A stretch of DNA of 40,885 nt from Planktosalinus lacus (GTDB taxonomy: Bacteria > Bacteroidota > Bacteroidia > Flavobacteriales > Flavobacteriaceae), in the NCBI RefSeq assembly GCF_014640155.1, contig NZ_BMGK01000004.1, positions 1 to 40,885 on the forward strand, in the 5' to 3' direction. This document shows positions 27,475-33,804 of the stretch, piece after piece. The position numbers were made by a program, and so were the translations under genes. Within the stretch, counting starts at the first letter, position 1; every line of letters starts with the position of its first letter. The notes under the pieces were generated by a model. That model did no database searches and was not told the DNA's origin. It saw only the letters and a list, made by a program, of their open reading frames with translations.

Positions 27475-28059
27475 GTGAAAATAATTGTATTTGATTTACC
27501 AGATGCAGACATTATTTATTACCCTGAATTGTATGCCGCGGATTAAGCAACTGAAATCTTCAATCAGCTTTTGATAGAAACACATTGGCAACAGGACGAG
27601 GTAACTGTTTTTAGCAAAACACATCCACAACTTCGGCTAACAGCTTTTTATGCAGAGAATGAAAAGCCGTATTCTTATTCAAACATCACGATGCTCCCTA
27701 AACCATTTTCGCTCCTTTTAAAAGAACTAAAAACTGATGTAGAAAAGTACTGCAATTATTCATTTTCTACAGTTTTACTAAACTTATACCGTCACGGAAA
27801 AGATTCCAATGGATGGCACAGCGATGACGAAAAAGAACTGGTGAACAATCCGGTGATTACTTTACTAAGCTTTGGAGCGGAACGGATGTTTCATCTAAAG
27901 CACAAATACAAACCTGAACTGAAAACCAAGATCACTTTACAACACGGCAGTCTGTTAATAATTCACGAAACAACACAGCATTTCAGGAAACATTAAATCT
28001 CAAAAACACCAAAGAAGGTAGCACCCCATATCAACCTTACATTTAGGTTAATAAAATAA
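27475..28059 (+). pseudogene. AlkB-like 2-oxoglutarate dioxygenase, broken by two stop codons
   Basis: Read in one frame from a GTG at 27475, the sequence gives an AlkB-type repair dioxygenase of normal length: VFDLPDADIIYYPELYAAD, then TAA at 27544, then ATEIFNQLL through KHKYKPELKTKI to TTQHFRKH, then TAA at 27994, then ISKTPKKVAPHINLTFRLI and a final stop at 28057-28059. The iron ligands (HSD in GWHSDDEKE and His of TTQH) are intact, but the second stop removes the RxNLTxR 2-oxoglutarate loop, and in that loop the first Arg reads as His. A TTG at 27571 could start the middle 141 residues, but they would lack the co-substrate site. I judge it a recently inactivated gene. Sequencing error would need two separate substitutions. 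Confidence 0.8.
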
Positions 28060-28065
28060 TAAAAG

Positions 28066-28097
28066 TTTGAATCGACAAACTCAATGATTTAATTTCG
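28066..28097 (+). promoter_or_regulatory. Promoter of the TIGR03643 gene
   Basis: TTTG at 28066-28069, 20-base spacer, then TAATTTCG at 28090-28097 (one mismatch to TANNTTTG). It ends only 5 bases before the likely ATG at 28103, so the transcript may be nearly leaderless. Confidence 0.4.
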
Positions 28098-28102
28098 TGA
28101 AT

Positions 28103-28381
28103 ATGATTAAAGAACTCTCCCTTTTAGATATTGACAGAATTATTGAAATGGCCTGGGAAGACAGAACCCCTTTTGAAGCCATTGAATTTCAATTTGGTTT
28201 GAAAGAACAGGCTGTGATTTCGCTTATGCGAAACGAGATGAAGCCATCAAGTTTTAAAATGTGGAGAAGTCGCGTTCATGGAAGGAAAACAAAACATGCT
28301 CTTTTAAGAACAACTAAAAATGCGCGTTTTAAATGTAGCAGACAAAAAGCGATTTCAGGAAATAAAATATCTAAACGTTAA
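28103..28381 (+). CDS. TIGR03643 family protein (DUF2805)
   Basis: A 92-residue basic protein of the TIGR03643 family. The conserved core is IDRIIEMAWEDRTPFEAIEF and FGLKEQAVISLMRNEM, followed by PSSFKMWRSRVHGRKTKH; the arrangement suggests a helix-turn-helix-like fold, perhaps binding nucleic acid. The last 30 residues are very rich in Lys and Arg. I start it at the ATG at 28103 rather than the GTG six bases earlier. It converges on the S1/P1 nuclease gene with the two stops overlapping in TTAA. Function unknown. Confidence 0.85.
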   Translation: MIKELSLLDIDRIIEMAWEDRTPFEAIEFQFGLKEQAVISLMRNEMKPSSFKMWRSRVHGRKTKHALLRTTKNARFKCSRQKAISGNKISKR

Positions 28382-29157
28382 GCAAAGAGTTCATTTAAAA
28401 TTTTTGCCAGTCGTAACCCTCCTTTTTGAAGTTGTATTTTAACCGTTTTAAAATGGTCATACATATATCTATAACCTAACTTTTCACCTACTTCAGCACT
28501 CTGATATATTTTTTTGGTCAACTCCCGCTCTTCAAGCACCCAATCCAGCAAATGGCCTTTTTGGATATCAAGCACTTGTTTTTTGCTTAAAGGTGGAAGG
28601 TTTCCGGCAAGTTCTGAATAAGTCATCTGGTAACTATCAATCATATTAGAATCCCAAACCCTGTGTAGATTTGTGCCTTCATTGAACCATCTTACCTGAA
28701 AATCATTGCCCCCTTTATCTTCTTCAAGACCCAAATGCATGGGTTGATGTAAATCACCCATGAAATGAACTAATAGTTTTAAATGGAATGCTTTATTGTC
28801 TCGCGAAGCTGTATCATCTTTTAGAACAGCAATACATTTTTCAATTGCCTGAATGATATCACCTTCTTCCTTTGGGTTAATATCTGAGTAGTTTTTATCA
28901 AATGGTATGTTCACATAATGCCAGGGCCGGTATTCATTAAATTTTCGGTCGCTCTTAATTTCGTCAGCATAGGTAGAGACCACTGCAAGAGAAAGTCCAT
29001 TCAACAATTGGTCAATTTCTTTTTTAGCTTTTTTAGTGAGATGGTTTGATGCCACTTCGCCTACTACCCGATGCCCTGTTTGACCCCACTCTTCAGAAAT
29101 GGGAAAAGCAACAATTTGGATACACAAGAAAAATAAGAGAGAGAATGTGAATTTCAT
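28378..29157 (-). CDS. Secreted S1/P1-type nuclease
   Basis: A zinc-dependent phosphodiesterase that degrades single-stranded DNA or RNA in the periplasm or outside. The 259 residues begin with a signal peptide; cleavage before the Trp of EEWGQTGHRVVGEVA would leave the N-terminal Trp that, with the following His, binds zinc in this family. Other ligand motifs are visible: WHYVNIPFDK, LVHFMGDLHQPMHLG and NLHRVWDSNMID. All expected His and Asp residues seem present. It is 50 bases after the rhodanese lipoprotein gene in the same direction. Confidence 0.92.
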   Translation of the reverse strand: MKFTFSLLFFLCIQIVAFPISEEWGQTGHRVVGEVASNHLTKKAKKEIDQLLNGLSLAVVSTYADEIKSDRKFNEYRPWHYVNIPFDKNYSDINPKEEGDIIQAIEKCIAVLKDDTASRDNKAFHLKLLVHFMGDLHQPMHLGLEEDKGGNDFQVRWFNEGTNLHRVWDSNMIDSYQMTYSELAGNLPPLSKKQVLDIQKGHLLDWVLEERELTKKIYQSAEVGEKLGYRYMYDHFKTVKIQLQKGGLRLAKILNELFA

Positions 29158-29207
29158 AGGTATTAATATTAATAGAAATTAATTTTTTTAAGTAAGTAAA
29201 ACAGTCA

Positions 29208-29603
29208 TCAAGATTTTTTATTTTTCAATTGTTTTTCACTCCATTCATCATATCCTCCAGTCATATCATAAATTTCTTTAAAACCCATTTCTTTAAGAAT
29301 TTCAGCAGCGTTCGCACTCCTTTTTCCTGATTTACAATATAAGTAAACAGGCTTTTCTTTATCGAGATTTTTTACTTTCTCTTTAAAGCCATTTGTTGTT
29401 ACACAAATATTTTGAGCTCTCTGAATGCTTCCATCATTAAATTCTCCTTCAGTTCTTACATCAATTAATTGAACATCGTCTGAGTTGATAGCTTCAAGCA
29501 ATTGTTCAACCGAGATTTTTTGAATGTGAGCACTTTCATTTTCCTGACAAGCGGTAAAAATTGAAAAAAATAAAATTATTGAAAAGTATAAGTATTTTTT
29601 CAT
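29208..29603 (-). CDS. Rhodanese-like lipoprotein
   Basis: A 131-residue protein with a lipoprotein signal (hydrophobic stretch ending in SIFTAC, lipid-modified Cys at about residue 19) and one rhodanese domain. The active-site loop is YCKSGKRSANAA, with the catalytic Cys and a Lys/Arg-containing loop typical of sulfurtransferases; the LIDVRTEGEFNDGSI segment is the usual CH2A motif. It would act at the periplasmic face or outer membrane, moving sulfane sulfur. It follows the cytoplasmic paralogue by 11 bases. Confidence 0.88.
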   Translation of the reverse strand: MKKYLYFSIILFFSIFTACQENESAHIQKISVEQLLEAINSDDVQLIDVRTEGEFNDGSIQRAQNICVTTNGFKEKVKNLDKEKPVYLYCKSGKRSANAAEILKEMGFKEIYDMTGGYDEWSEKQLKNKKS

Positions 29604-29614
29604 CTGCTTATTAA

Positions 29615-29923
29615 TTATTCAACCGGTCCATCCCAATCTATGATTCCTCCTAAAAGATTATATGTGTTTTCAAACCCTATAGACTCTAATACAGCACAGG
29701 CCTGAGCGCTTCTTCCTCCTGACCTGCAATAAATATAATAGCTCTTTGATTTATCAAGCTGATTTGCTTTATCCATAAAAGTTGCAGGATCAGAAATATT
29801 GAGTTGTTTAGCTCCGGGAATCATTCCTTCTTCTACCTCTTCATCTGTCCTGACGTCAAGAATAACAGCATCCCTATCTGATGCAGTTTTTTGTTGCCAT
29901 TCCTGTGAATTGATTTCTTGCAT
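29615..29923 (-). CDS. Cytoplasmic rhodanese-like sulfurtransferase
   Basis: A 102-residue single-domain rhodanese without a signal peptide. ILDVRTDEEVEEGMIPGA is the N-terminal motif and YCRSGGRSAQACAVL holds the catalytic Cys. A TAATTTTG promoter element lies 16 bases before the ATG. Together with the lipoprotein paralogue immediately downstream it forms a pair with one member on each side of the inner membrane. Confidence 0.9.
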   Translation of the reverse strand: MQEINSQEWQQKTASDRDAVILDVRTDEEVEEGMIPGAKQLNISDPATFMDKANQLDKSKSYYIYCRSGGRSAQACAVLESIGFENTYNLLGGIIDWDGPVE

Positions 29924-29939
29924 GATTATATTTTTTTTA

Positions 29940-29947
29940 CAAAATTA
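29940..29947 (-). promoter_or_regulatory. -7 element of the rhodanese operon
   Basis: TAATTTTG on the minus strand matches TANNTTTG, 16 bases before the ATG at 29923. Confidence 0.45.
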
Positions 29948-29968
29948 ATGGAAATGAACATACAGTTG

Positions 29969-30003
29969 AAAAAAAACCGAAAATGTTTTAGAACATTTTC
30001 GGT
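29969..30003 (-). terminator. Terminator of the thioredoxin-fold operon
   Basis: ACCGAAAATGTT (29976-29987) pairs with AACATTTTCGGT (29992-30003), a perfect 12-bp stem with a four-base loop, followed on the minus strand by a T-run. It ends the pair of thioredoxin-fold genes. Confidence 0.9.
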
Positions 30004-30029
30004 GATATTTCTTTAACAACTTGGGGGTT

Positions 30030-30644
30030 TTATACTTTAATAGTACACCCAATAGCTCTTGTGGTCGTTACCGGAACTTCCTTTTTGTTCATCAAGGCAT
30101 CGATAGCATTCTCTAAAAAAGTTTCTTTTACCGCCGAGGCATCCTTGAAGTTATCGTCTATAGCTCCTATGTAGCGCACAACATTTCCTTTAGCCGTTTT
30201 TTCCAATAAAAACACATGAGGAGTTCGGGTTGCCCCATATTGTGGAAATATCTCTTGCTTTTCATCAAATACATAAGCAAACGGGAAATTTTTGTCTTTT
30301 GAACGCTCCTTCATTTTTTCAAAACTGTCACCAGGAGACAGCTCCGGATTGTTAGGATTTATTGCAATTACTGGATAACCTTTATTATTGTATTTATTGT
30401 GTAATTCGATCATTCTGTCTTCATATGCCACAACATAAGGGCAGGTGTTGCAACTAAAAATCACGATGTATCCCTTGGCATCTGTATAATCTGCCAATGA
30501 AACCATCTTGCCGTCAACATTTTTAAGCGAAAAATCTGTAGCTACATCCCCTATCTCATAGCCGGTGGAATTTTGAGAGTAGGTGGTAATGGTTAAAAAA
30601 ACACAAAAGAGTGCCAGTACTGGGAGTCTAAATTTCATTTTCAT
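30030..30644 (-). CDS. Secreted thioredoxin-fold (AhpC/TSA-like) protein
   Basis: A 204-residue redoxin with a signal peptide (MKMKFRLPVLALFCVFLTIT, cut near TTYSQ). The family core DFSLKNVDGKMVSLADYTDA is followed by YIVIFSCNTCPYVVAYEDRM, a CxxC site in the position of peroxiredoxin/TlpA enzymes, and by YGATRTPHVFLLEK with the cis-Pro. It should act in the periplasm. Its ATG overlaps the stop of the TlpA-type gene by ATGA, so the two are translationally coupled. Related proteins are often called thioredoxin family protein; substrate unknown. Confidence 0.88.
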   Translation of the reverse strand: MKMKFRLPVLALFCVFLTITTYSQNSTGYEIGDVATDFSLKNVDGKMVSLADYTDAKGYIVIFSCNTCPYVVAYEDRMIELHNKYNNKGYPVIAINPNNPELSPGDSFEKMKERSKDKNFPFAYVFDEKQEIFPQYGATRTPHVFLLEKTAKGNVVRYIGAIDDNFKDASAVKETFLENAIDALMNKKEVPVTTTRAIGCTIKV

Positions 30645-31162
30645 TGTAAAAAGGTTTTAAGTTCAGTTAATAATTCATTATAAGTGAAAGAGCCTTCATA
30701 AAATTTTCTATCATTTTTACTATAAATAATTGTTGCTGGAATTGCTCCACTCCAGCTTTCTGCTACTTTTGGAATCCATGTATTACTGTCCACATCATCC
30801 AATAGAATTACCTGAGATTTTAATTGGTGCTTCTCAATAAATGGAATTACATGACTCTTCAGCTTTTCAGGAAAATCAAGGCTTACTAAAAGCACTTTCA
30901 CTTTTTGATCGGCAAATTCTTCACCTATTGACTCAAAATAAGGTAATTCTTTAATACAAGGTTTACACCACGTGGCCCAGAAATTAACAATATAAATGGT
31001 ATCGTTTTCTTTATGTAACAAGGGTTCAAATTCATCAAAGTCAAAAACCGGAAGAGATTCTTCCTGTTCAACAATAGCAACTTTATGCTCTTCTTGATTT
31101 TCATTTTTTCCTTTACAGGAAACCAAAATTAACGACAACATAAAGTAAAGAAAGACTTTCAT
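30641..31162 (-). CDS. TlpA-type thioredoxin lipoprotein
   Basis: A 173-residue protein with a lipobox (LILVSC, Cys at residue 16) and a thioredoxin fold with FWATWCKPCIKELPYFESI (CxxC) in the standard place. It is tethered in the envelope and likely reduces or oxidises partner thiols. It is the first gene of a two-gene operon with the downstream redoxin, and is divergent from the MarR gene. Confidence 0.9.
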   Translation of the reverse strand: MKVFLYFMLSLILVSCKGKNENQEEHKVAIVEQEESLPVFDFDEFEPLLHKENDTIYIVNFWATWCKPCIKELPYFESIGEEFADQKVKVLLVSLDFPEKLKSHVIPFIEKHQLKSQVILLDDVDSNTWIPKVAESWSGAIPATIIYSKNDRKFYEGSFTYNELLTELKTFLQ

Positions 31163-31286
31163 TCTTAAGTGATTAAAAGAAGTCTAAATTAGAAAAACTT
31201 AAATTACCTGAGAAATACTTTAACAATTCGTAAAGATTAAATAACTAAAGTTTTGTTAATTAATTTTTGGAAGAATAAAAACATCA

Positions 31287-31294
31287 TACATTTG
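31287..31294 (+). promoter_or_regulatory. MarR gene promoter (-7 element)
   Basis: TACATTTG matches TANNTTTG, 17 bases before the ATG at 31312; a TTTG at 31266-31269 may be the -33 part, at a short 17-base spacing. The candidate operator overlaps it. Confidence 0.5.
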
Positions 31295-31303
31295 TACTAA
31301 CAA
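31292..31303 (+). promoter_or_regulatory. Candidate MarR operator, site 1
   Basis: TTGTACTAACAA has inverted TTGT/ACAA ends. With flanks it reads ACATTTGTACTAACAAT, which agrees at 14 of 17 positions with site 2 before the YceI gene. It overlaps the -7 element of the MarR gene, so binding would repress. Confidence 0.5.
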
Positions 31304-31311
31304 TATTTGTT

Positions 31312-31761
31312 ATGACAATTGAAGAAGCCATAAAATCATCTATTCCTCTCAAGCCTCACACGCGTACAACTTTGAATATAATGTACAGCAGCAGGCTTGT
31401 TGAAGAAAAAATAGCTGAGTTACTCAAACCTTACAAGGTTTCTATGCAACAATACAATGTTTTAAGAATTTTGAGAGGTCAAAAAGGAATTCCTGCTAAC
31501 CTTTCAACCATTCAGGAAAGGATGATCAATAAAATGAGTAACACTACCCGTCTGGTTGACAAACTAATCGAAAAAAAATTAGCAGATAGAACAATTTGTG
31601 AGTCAAACAGAAGAAAAGTAGAAATCATTATCACTCCTAAAGGACTAGAATTATTATTAGAAATAGACCCTTTGATGGCAAAATGCAATGAAGACATTTT
31701 AAAATTATTTTCATTACAGGAACTTAATACACTCAACAATTTATTAGACAAACTAAAATAG
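31312..31761 (+). CDS. MarR family transcriptional regulator
   Basis: A 149-residue winged-helix repressor. YNVLRILRGQKGIPANLSTI and ERMINKMSNTTRLVDKLIEK form the helix-turn-helix, and TICESNRRKVEIIITPKG the wing. Two Cys (in TICESN and MAKCNED) are not in the N-terminal position of OhrR redox sensors, so a thiol switch is possible but not shown. It sits just before the YceI gene and carries a matching candidate operator in both promoters, so I infer that it controls itself and that gene. It is divergent from the TlpA-type operon. Confidence 0.9.
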   Translation: MTIEEAIKSSIPLKPHTRTTLNIMYSSRLVEEKIAELLKPYKVSMQQYNVLRILRGQKGIPANLSTIQERMINKMSNTTRLVDKLIEKKLADRTICESNRRKVEIIITPKGLELLLEIDPLMAKCNEDILKLFSLQELNTLNNLLDKLK

Positions 31762-31780
31762 TATTTTTTTAACTTAACAT

Positions 31781-31792
31781 TTGTATATACAA
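31781..31792 (+). promoter_or_regulatory. Candidate MarR operator, site 2
   Basis: TTGTATATACAA is a perfect 12-base palindrome 17 bases before the YceI start. ACATTTGTATATACAAT with flanks matches site 1 at 14 of 17 positions. The ACATTTG part also resembles the -7 element. Confidence 0.55.
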
Positions 31793-31808
31793 TTTTTAAA
31801 CACTCATT

Positions 31809-32378
31809 ATGAAAACAAACATTTTAAAAGGCCTTGGAGCCACAGCAATTATTTTAACTACAGTAGCATTTACAAAACCTATGGAAAAAGAAATGAAAGT
31901 AAAAGAGAGTACTATTACCTGGACTGGTAAGAAAGTTTTAGGATCACACCACGGTACCATCAACTTAGCTGATGGATCAATGGTATTTGACGGAGATCAA
32001 ATTACTACCGGAAAATTTGTGATTGATATGACCTCAATTAATGTTGTAGACCTAACGGGTGAAAACAAAGAAAAGCTTGAGGGTCACTTAAAATCTGATG
32101 ATTTTTTTGGCGTAGCAAACCACCCCACATCTACCCTCATTATTAATAGTGGAAATAAAACCAGTGATGGTTACTACATTAATGGTGATATTACCATTAA
32201 AGGTGTAACAGAACCTATTTCATTCAATCTTATAATGGATGGAAATAAAGCAACAACCAAGCTAAAAATAAATCGTACAAAATTTAACGTTCGCTATGGT
32301 TCTGGTAGCTTTTTTGATAACTTAGGAGACAATACAATCTATGACGATTTTGAATTAGATGTTACTTTACAATTCTAA
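31809..32378 (+). CDS. YceI family periplasmic protein
   Basis: A 189-residue exported protein of the YceI lipocalin-like family, whose members bind isoprenoid-type lipids. The N-terminus is a signal peptide (to about residue 22), then STITWTGKKVLGSHHGTINL and FVIDMTSINVVDLTGENKEKLEGHLKSDDFF split across strands, the conserved GVTEPISFNL and the terminal strand DNTIYDDFELDVTLQF. It lies 47 bases after the MarR gene, with its own palindromic operator, and has a strong terminator. Confidence 0.92.
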   Translation: MKTNILKGLGATAIILTTVAFTKPMEKEMKVKESTITWTGKKVLGSHHGTINLADGSMVFDGDQITTGKFVIDMTSINVVDLTGENKEKLEGHLKSDDFFGVANHPTSTLIINSGNKTSDGYYINGDITIKGVTEPISFNLIMDGNKATTKLKINRTKFNVRYGSGSFFDNLGDNTIYDDFELDVTLQF

Positions 32379-32405
32379 GTGATTTATATTTAAATAATTT
32401 TTAAG

Positions 32406-32435
32406 AAGCTCATTTTTTTAATGAGCTTTTTTTTT
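32406..32435 (+). terminator. YceI gene terminator
   Basis: AAGCTCAT (32406-32413) and ATGAGCTT (32421-32428) with a seven-base loop, followed by a T-run to 32435. Confidence 0.9.
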
Positions 32436-32494
32436 ATTACTTTATTACCATTATAAGAAACTAAAAGTTTAATTATTAATTTAAATTTTGAAAA

Positions 32495-32623
32495 ATGGGA
32501 AAAGGAGACAAAAAAACTAAAAGAGGAAAAATCATTTTAGGTTCTTTTGGAAAACTAAGACCTAGAAGAAAAAAGTTTAATATTCGTCCAAAAACAATTA
32601 AGGATAATAAACCGAAAGAATAA
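32495..32623 (+). CDS. 30S ribosomal protein bTHX
   Basis: A 42-residue, extremely basic protein, MGKGDKKTKRGKIILGSFGK then LRPRRKKFNIRPKTIKDN. The N-terminal MGKGDKKTKRGKI and the GSFGKLRPRRK centre are characteristic of the bTHX protein seen in Thermus and Bacteroidota ribosomes, where it sits in the head of the 30S subunit. The start ATG at 32495 is clear and a strong bidirectional terminator follows. It is too short for most gene finders' length limits. Confidence 0.9.
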   Translation: MGKGDKKTKRGKIILGSFGKLRPRRKKFNIRPKTIKDNKPKE

Positions 32624-32657
32624 AAAAAAGGCCAAATATAATTTGGCCTTTTTTTAT
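32622..32657. terminator. Bidirectional terminator between bTHX and trxB
   Basis: AAGGCCAAAT (32628-32637) and ATTTGGCCTT (32641-32650), a 10-bp perfect stem with three loop bases, A-run before and T-run after, serving both convergent genes. Confidence 0.9.
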
Positions 32658-32677
32658 TGAAATATGTATAGAAGTAT

Positions 32678-33640
32678 TTAAACAGTTACTTCAGTTTCAA
32701 TACTTGATAAATAACGCTCAGCATCCAGAGCAGCCATACAGCCTGTCCCAGCGGCTGTAACAGCTTGTCGATATTCTTTATCTTGAACATCTCCAGATGC
32801 AAACACTCCTGGTTTATTTGTTTTGGTCGACTTTCCTTTAGTGATAATATAACCCATATCGTCCATATCAATTTGTCCTTTGAAAATATCAGTATTAGGT
32901 TTGTGGCCAATAGCAATGAATAAACCGGTTATCTTAATTTCTTCCTTTTCTCCGGTTTTATTATTTATCATTCTAAGACCTTCCACTACTTGATCCCCCA
33001 GCACTTCATCGACTTCTGTGTTGTAACGTAAATCAATGTTAGGTGTTGATGTAACACGGTGCTGCATCGCTTTTGATGCTCTCATTTCATCTCCTCTTAC
33101 TAGCATTGTTACTTTTTTACAAATGTTTGCAAGATACGTAGCTTCTTCAGCAGCGGTATCTCCACCACCCACGATTGCTACTTCCTGGTTTTTGTAGAAA
33201 AATCCATCGCAAACAGCGCAGGCTGAAACACCGCCTCCTCTGAGTTTTTGCTCACTAGGAAGCCCTAAATATTTTGCCGTAGCGCCTGTAGATATAATAA
33301 TTGTTTCTGCTTCAATTTCTTTTGAATTATCTACAACCACTTTATGAATACCACCTTCAGAATCGTTTAACTCCACTGCAGTTACCATTCCAATTCTAAC
33401 TTCAGTTCCAAATCGTTCCGCTTGTTGTTGTAGCTGAACCATCATCGTAGGTCCATCTACTCCTTCTGGATATCCCGGAAAATTATCGACTTCAGTTGTC
33501 GTGGTTAATTGCCCACCGGGTTCCATACCGGTATACATTACCGGTTTCATATCTGCTCTGGCAGCATATATTGCAGCAGTATAACCTGCGGGTCCGGAAC
33601 CAATTATTAAGCATTTTATTCTTTCAGTTGTTTCAGACAT
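32678..33640 (-). CDS. trxB: Thioredoxin-disulfide reductase
   Basis: An NADPH- and FAD-dependent enzyme that reduces thioredoxin. I start it at the ATG at 33640 (MSETTERIKCLIIGSGPAGY), 320 residues; the longer reading would add 13 residues that overlap the promoter. FAD-binding GSGPAGYTAA, the redox Cys pair SACAVCDGFF and the NADPH-binding GGGDTAAEEA are all intact, as is the C-terminal FASGDVQDKEYRQAVTAAG. Transcription is convergent with the bTHX gene. Confidence 0.97.
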   Translation of the reverse strand: MSETTERIKCLIIGSGPAGYTAAIYAARADMKPVMYTGMEPGGQLTTTTEVDNFPGYPEGVDGPTMMVQLQQQAERFGTEVRIGMVTAVELNDSEGGIHKVVVDNSKEIEAETIIISTGATAKYLGLPSEQKLRGGGVSACAVCDGFFYKNQEVAIVGGGDTAAEEATYLANICKKVTMLVRGDEMRASKAMQHRVTSTPNIDLRYNTEVDEVLGDQVVEGLRMINNKTGEKEEIKITGLFIAIGHKPNTDIFKGQIDMDDMGYIITKGKSTKTNKPGVFASGDVQDKEYRQAVTAAGTGCMAALDAERYLSSIETEVTV

Positions 33641-33666
33641 AAACTCATCTTTAATTATTTTCACCA

Positions 33667-33674
33667 CAAAAATA
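33667..33674 (-). promoter_or_regulatory. -7 element of trxB
   Basis: TATTTTTG on the minus strand matches TANNTTTG, 26 bases before the chosen ATG at 33640, and supports the shorter protein. Confidence 0.45.
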
Positions 33675-33751
33675 AACACTTTTAGTCAGGTAAAATAGTA
33701 AAAGTTATTAAGAATCTTGAAGACACTATTATATTCACTTTTTATAAAACA

Positions 33752-33783
33752 AAAAACCCTGAAGCTTTCACTTCAGGGTTTTT
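33752..33783 (-). terminator. Terminator of the first giant adhesin-like gene
   Basis: AAAAACCCTGAAG (33752-33764) and CTTCAGGGTTTTT (33771-33783), a 13-bp stem with a six-base loop. A nearly identical copy follows the second paralogue. Confidence 0.9.
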
Positions 33784-33804
33784 ATAGTTATGATTTTCTA
33801 AGAA

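Noticed and set aside
27571-27996. A functional short AlkB gene from the TTG at 27571
   Set aside because: It would lack the N-terminal part and the 2-oxoglutarate-binding loop, and the same frame continues with AlkB sequence on both sides of the stops.
27475-28059. Recoding of TAA as a sense codon to rescue alkB
   Set aside because: TAA is used as the normal stop throughout the window, and no context for read-through is visible.
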